9,136 bases of DNA from NCBI GenBank assembly GCA_015264885.1, contig JABZYY010000042.1:1-9136 (forward strand), given 5' to 3'. Both the position numbers and the translations under genes were made by a program. Shown piece after piece: positions 6,735-9,136 of this stretch (position 1 is the stretch's first letter; every line of letters starts with the position of its first letter). The notes beneath the pieces were generated by a model, which did not search any database, was not told where the DNA came from, and worked only from the letters and a program-made list of their open reading frames with translations. This DNA is from Streptococcus sp. (GTDB lineage: Bacteria > Bacillota > Bacilli > Lactobacillales > Aerococcaceae).

Positions 6735-6779
6735 TTTATTTCCAAAATTTTCCAAGAAACGGTAAATTTTGGAAATAAA
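6735..6779. repeat. Perfect 16-bp-arm palindrome between two terminators
   Basis: TTTATTTCCAAAATTT (6735-6750) is exactly complementary to 6764-6779 around a 13-nt loop. Allowing one mismatch, TCC/GGT extends the stem towards the loop. No T-run follows on either strand, and separate terminators already serve both flanking genes (6678-6712 and 6775-6803). Its role is unknown. It could be a transcript-end barrier, a protein-binding dyad or a remnant of a small palindromic element. Confidence 0.75.
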
Positions 6780-6803
6780 AAAAGCCCTCAATCACTGGGG
6801 CTT
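6775..6803 (-). terminator. Intrinsic terminator of spx
   Basis: On the minus strand AAGCCCC (6803-6797) pairs with the complement of 6782-6788 (GAGGGCTT, allowing one bulge) and is followed by TTTTTTTATTT. It lies 8 nt beyond the spx stop codon. Confidence 0.88.
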
Positions 6804-6810
6804 CAGGTCT

Positions 6811-7209
6811 TTAAAAGTTAACTAAGCGTTGTGCCATGTCTAATTCATAAGCACGAACTTCACGTGGTAAGAAGCGACGAATTTCGTCTTCGTTGTACCC
6901 TACTTGGAATCTCTTTTCGTCCAACATAATTGGGCGGCGTAATAATCCTGGGTTGTTTTGAATTAATGAGAATAATTGATTTAATGGAACTTCATCCAAG
7001 TCAATTCTTAATTCTTGGAATGCTTTTGAACGAGTTGAAATAATCTCTTCCGTTCCGTCTTCAGTCATTCGTAGGATGTTTTTAATTTCGTCAATTGTTA
7101 ATGGTTCTGAGAAAATGTTTCTCTCTGTGTACGCGATGTTATGTTCTTCTAACCATGCACGAGCTTTGCGGCAAGATGTACAGCTAGGTGATGTATATAA
7201 AGTAACCAT
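6811..7209 (-). CDS. spx: Spx, redox-sensing RNA polymerase-binding regulator
   Basis: This 132-residue protein of the ArsC/Spx thioredoxin-fold family acts on the RNA polymerase alpha C-terminal domain and controls thiol-stress genes. The redox switch CTSC is at residues 10-13. The alpha-contact region [12 protein letters not shown] includes G52, and the conserved RRPIM motif (91-95) follows, distinguishing Spx from plain arsenate reductases. Length agrees with Spx of Bacilli (about 131). The ATG at 7209 follows GAGGAGGA by about 9 nt. The gene is divergent from trpS and has its own terminator. Spx is normally degraded by ClpXP, and its functional partner MecA lies about 5.6 kb away on the same strand. 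In many Lactobacillales the Spx family has several paralogues, so this could be one of them. Confidence 0.93.
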   Translation of the reverse strand: MVTLYTSPSCTSCRKARAWLEEHNIAYTERNIFSEPLTIDEIKNILRMTEDGTEEIISTRSKAFQELRIDLDEVPLNQLFSLIQNNPGLLRRPIMLDEKRFQVGYNEDEIRRFLPREVRAYELDMAQRLVNF

Positions 7210-7258
7210 ACGTCGATGTCCTCCTCTTCTAAAGTCTTCGGTCTTATCTACGTGTATT

Positions 7259-7287
7259 ATTATATATGATATATAAAAAAAAATCTA
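7259..7287 (-). promoter_or_regulatory. Probable spx promoter
   Basis: TATAAT on the minus strand (7264-7259) is a consensus -10 about 50 nt before the spx start codon. The -35 position (TAGATT, 7287-7282) is poor. An A/T-tract upstream (about 7274-7310) could act as an UP-like element. Confidence 0.45.
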
Positions 7288-7443
7288 TATGATTTTTGGA
7301 TATTTTTTAGATTTTCACAAACTTTTTTCACTTTTGATGAAAAATTTAATGTTTCATAATATTTTCACTCGCTTTCATTTCGTGATTGTGTCTTCAACAG
7401 AAAATCTCTGGATTCACAAACGTTGAAAACAGTTGTAACTATT

Positions 7444-8501
<1,058 letters not shown>

Positions 8502-8518
8502 ACTATTTTTAATTGATG

Positions 8519-8548
8519 AGATCCATTCATTTAGAATGGGTCTTTTTT
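8519..8548 (+). terminator. Intrinsic terminator of trpS
   Basis: AGATCCATTC (8519-8528) pairs with GAATGGGTCT (8534-8543) across ATTTA, with one G-T wobble, followed by six T. It begins 17 nt after the trpS stop and lies within the left arm of the palindromic element. Confidence 0.88.
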
Positions 8549-8588
8549 GATTATCAGAAAAACATCAGTTTTATATTGAAAGAGTCAT

Positions 8589-8697
8589 AGTGGGACACCG
8601 GTTCGAGCCTTTCGTCTCTCCCCTTTGAAGCTTCAAAGGTGGAGTAAGGATTTCATCCCTAACTCCACCTAATTCACATTCAATGTGATTCCCCACT
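8589..8697 (+). other. Conserved structured core of copy 2 (candidate RNA or ssDNA hairpin module)
   Basis: The core is closed by AGTGGG (8589-8594) and CCCACT (8692-8697). Blocks shared with copy 1, in order: CACCGGT (8596-8602), GAAGCTTCAAA (8627-8637), GGAGTA (8641-8646), TCCCTA (8656-8661), CCTAATTCACATTC (8668-8681) and GATTCCCC (8687-8694). The second block is a perfect 18-bp palindrome here, CCTTTGAAGCTTCAAAGG (8622-8639). GGTGGAGT (8638-8645) pairs with ACTCCACC (8662-8669), topped by GGAT/ATCC. CACA-TTCAA-TGTG (8676-8688 region) gives a further small hairpin. The core sits in the same orientation as copy 1, and in both cases the next gene to the right is convergent. Confidence 0.7.
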
Positions 8698-8798
8698 ATT
8701 CTTTCAATAAACTGATGTTTTTTTGATAATCAAAAGACTTTCTATGAGATAAATTTACTAAAATAGTTTATCTCACACCGCGAAATGAGAGGTAAATA

Positions 8799-8828
8799 AA
8801 AAAGTGCTAGGAAATCCTAGCACTTTTT
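8799..8828. terminator. Bidirectional intrinsic terminator
   Basis: AAAAAGTGCTAGG (8799-8811) pairs perfectly with 8816-8828 around AAAT, with T-runs on both strands. It ends the minus-strand ROK gene (stop at 8838) and would also stop plus-strand transcripts passing through the palindromic element. Confidence 0.93.
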
Positions 8829-8837
8829 ATCGTTTGC

Positions 8838-9136
8838 TTATTCTACTACAAGAAGTCCCGCTCCAATAATTCCATTGTCTCCCTTAATGGTGGAGGCTTT
8901 TATATTTTCTAAAATATGTTTTTGTTCGTGATGAAGGAGTTCTGCCAACTCTTCTTTCACGAGTTCTATAAAGTCTGGGGTGTAGTTTGAAACACTACCT
9001 CCGAACACAATGGTTTTTGGATCTAGTAAGCAGACCATTCCATGAAGAACACTTGCTAATCCCATAGCTGTTTCTTCGATGGTACGGCAAGCCGCTTCCT
9101 CACCATTGCGCCATTTATCAAAGACGTCTTTCGTTG
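8838..9136 (-). CDS. ROK-family protein, C-terminal part (glucokinase-like; 5' partial)
   Basis: The frame is open to the right edge, so the start is outside the window; the ATG at 9065 is internal because in-frame codons continue upstream as TKDVFDKWRNGEEAACRTIEETAMGLASVLHG. About 98 C-terminal residues are visible. The stretch GLASVLHGMVCLLDPKTIVFGGSVS matches the conserved late segment of ROK sugar kinases (ILDPEVIVLGGGV type), and the end (NGIIGAGLLV) matches GAALLA-type ROK tails. In this family the protein is either a glucokinase/fructokinase or a sugar-responsive repressor. The N-terminus that would distinguish these is missing, so no symbol is given. The gene has a strong terminator after the stop. 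Confidence 0.85.
   Translation of the reverse strand, partial: TKDVFDKWRNGEEAACRTIEETAMGLASVLHGMVCLLDPKTIVFGGSVSNYTPDFIELVKEELAELLHHEQKHILENIKASTIKGDNGIIGAGLLVVE

Noticed and set aside
8589..8612. tRNA T-arm-like GGTTCGAGCC in the core of copy 2
   Set aside because: No cloverleaf, anticodon stem or CCA end can be built, and copy 1 reads GGTGCAAGCC at this place.
8746..8774. Local hairpin GAGATAA...TTATCTC as a separate terminator
   Set aside because: The pairing exists but has no T-run, and the same sequence is better explained as the right arm mirroring the trpS end; the two explanations are not fully exclusive.

Overview
The window looks like a chromosomal segment of a low-GC Firmicute, most likely in the Lactobacillales. 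The evidence is AT-rich coding DNA, strong AGGAGG-type ribosome sites, a MecA adaptor, a Spx regulator with CxxC, and a typical Gram-positive class I tryptophanyl-tRNA synthetase. A Carnobacteriaceae- or Enterococcaceae-like host is my guess; the genus cannot be fixed from this sequence.

Layout, left to right. (1) Positions 1-511 are the 3' part of an IS3-family insertion sequence: the DDE transposase C-terminus and the probable right terminal repeat. It converges on mecA and ends about 26 bp past the mecA stop. (2) mecA lies on the minus strand. (3) Positions 1231-1706 carry no gene but hold a 372-bp imperfect palindrome with a conserved structured core. (4) A minus-strand ABC exporter operon follows (ATPase and two ABC-2 permeases), divergent from a plus-strand histidine kinase/response regulator pair. 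The arrangement resembles Lnr(Yfi)LMN-JK antimicrobial resistance modules. Two operator-like dyads lie in the divergent promoter region. (5) A terminator, a long perfect hairpin and a second terminator separate the regulator from minus-strand spx. (6) spx is divergent from trpS. (7) Positions 8502-8837 hold the trpS terminator, a second copy of the structured element, and a bidirectional terminator. (8) The C-terminus of a minus-strand ROK-family protein runs off the right edge.

How the genes relate: the kinase probably senses envelope or membrane stress, and the regulator probably activates the exporter through the two dyads. MecA and Spx belong to one proteolysis/stress network in Firmicutes. 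They are often neighbours in Bacilli, so the exporter/two-component block looks inserted between them.

The most unusual content is the pair of related intergenic elements at 1270-1641 and 8493-8776. Their cores of about 105-109 nt share sequence and fold, with compensatory base changes. Their long flanking arms are unrelated between loci but complementary within each locus. At the second locus the far arm repeats, in inverted form, the end of trpS including its stop codon. Either this is an undescribed structured RNA with a long stem, or a mobile element that makes inverted copies of its own flanks.
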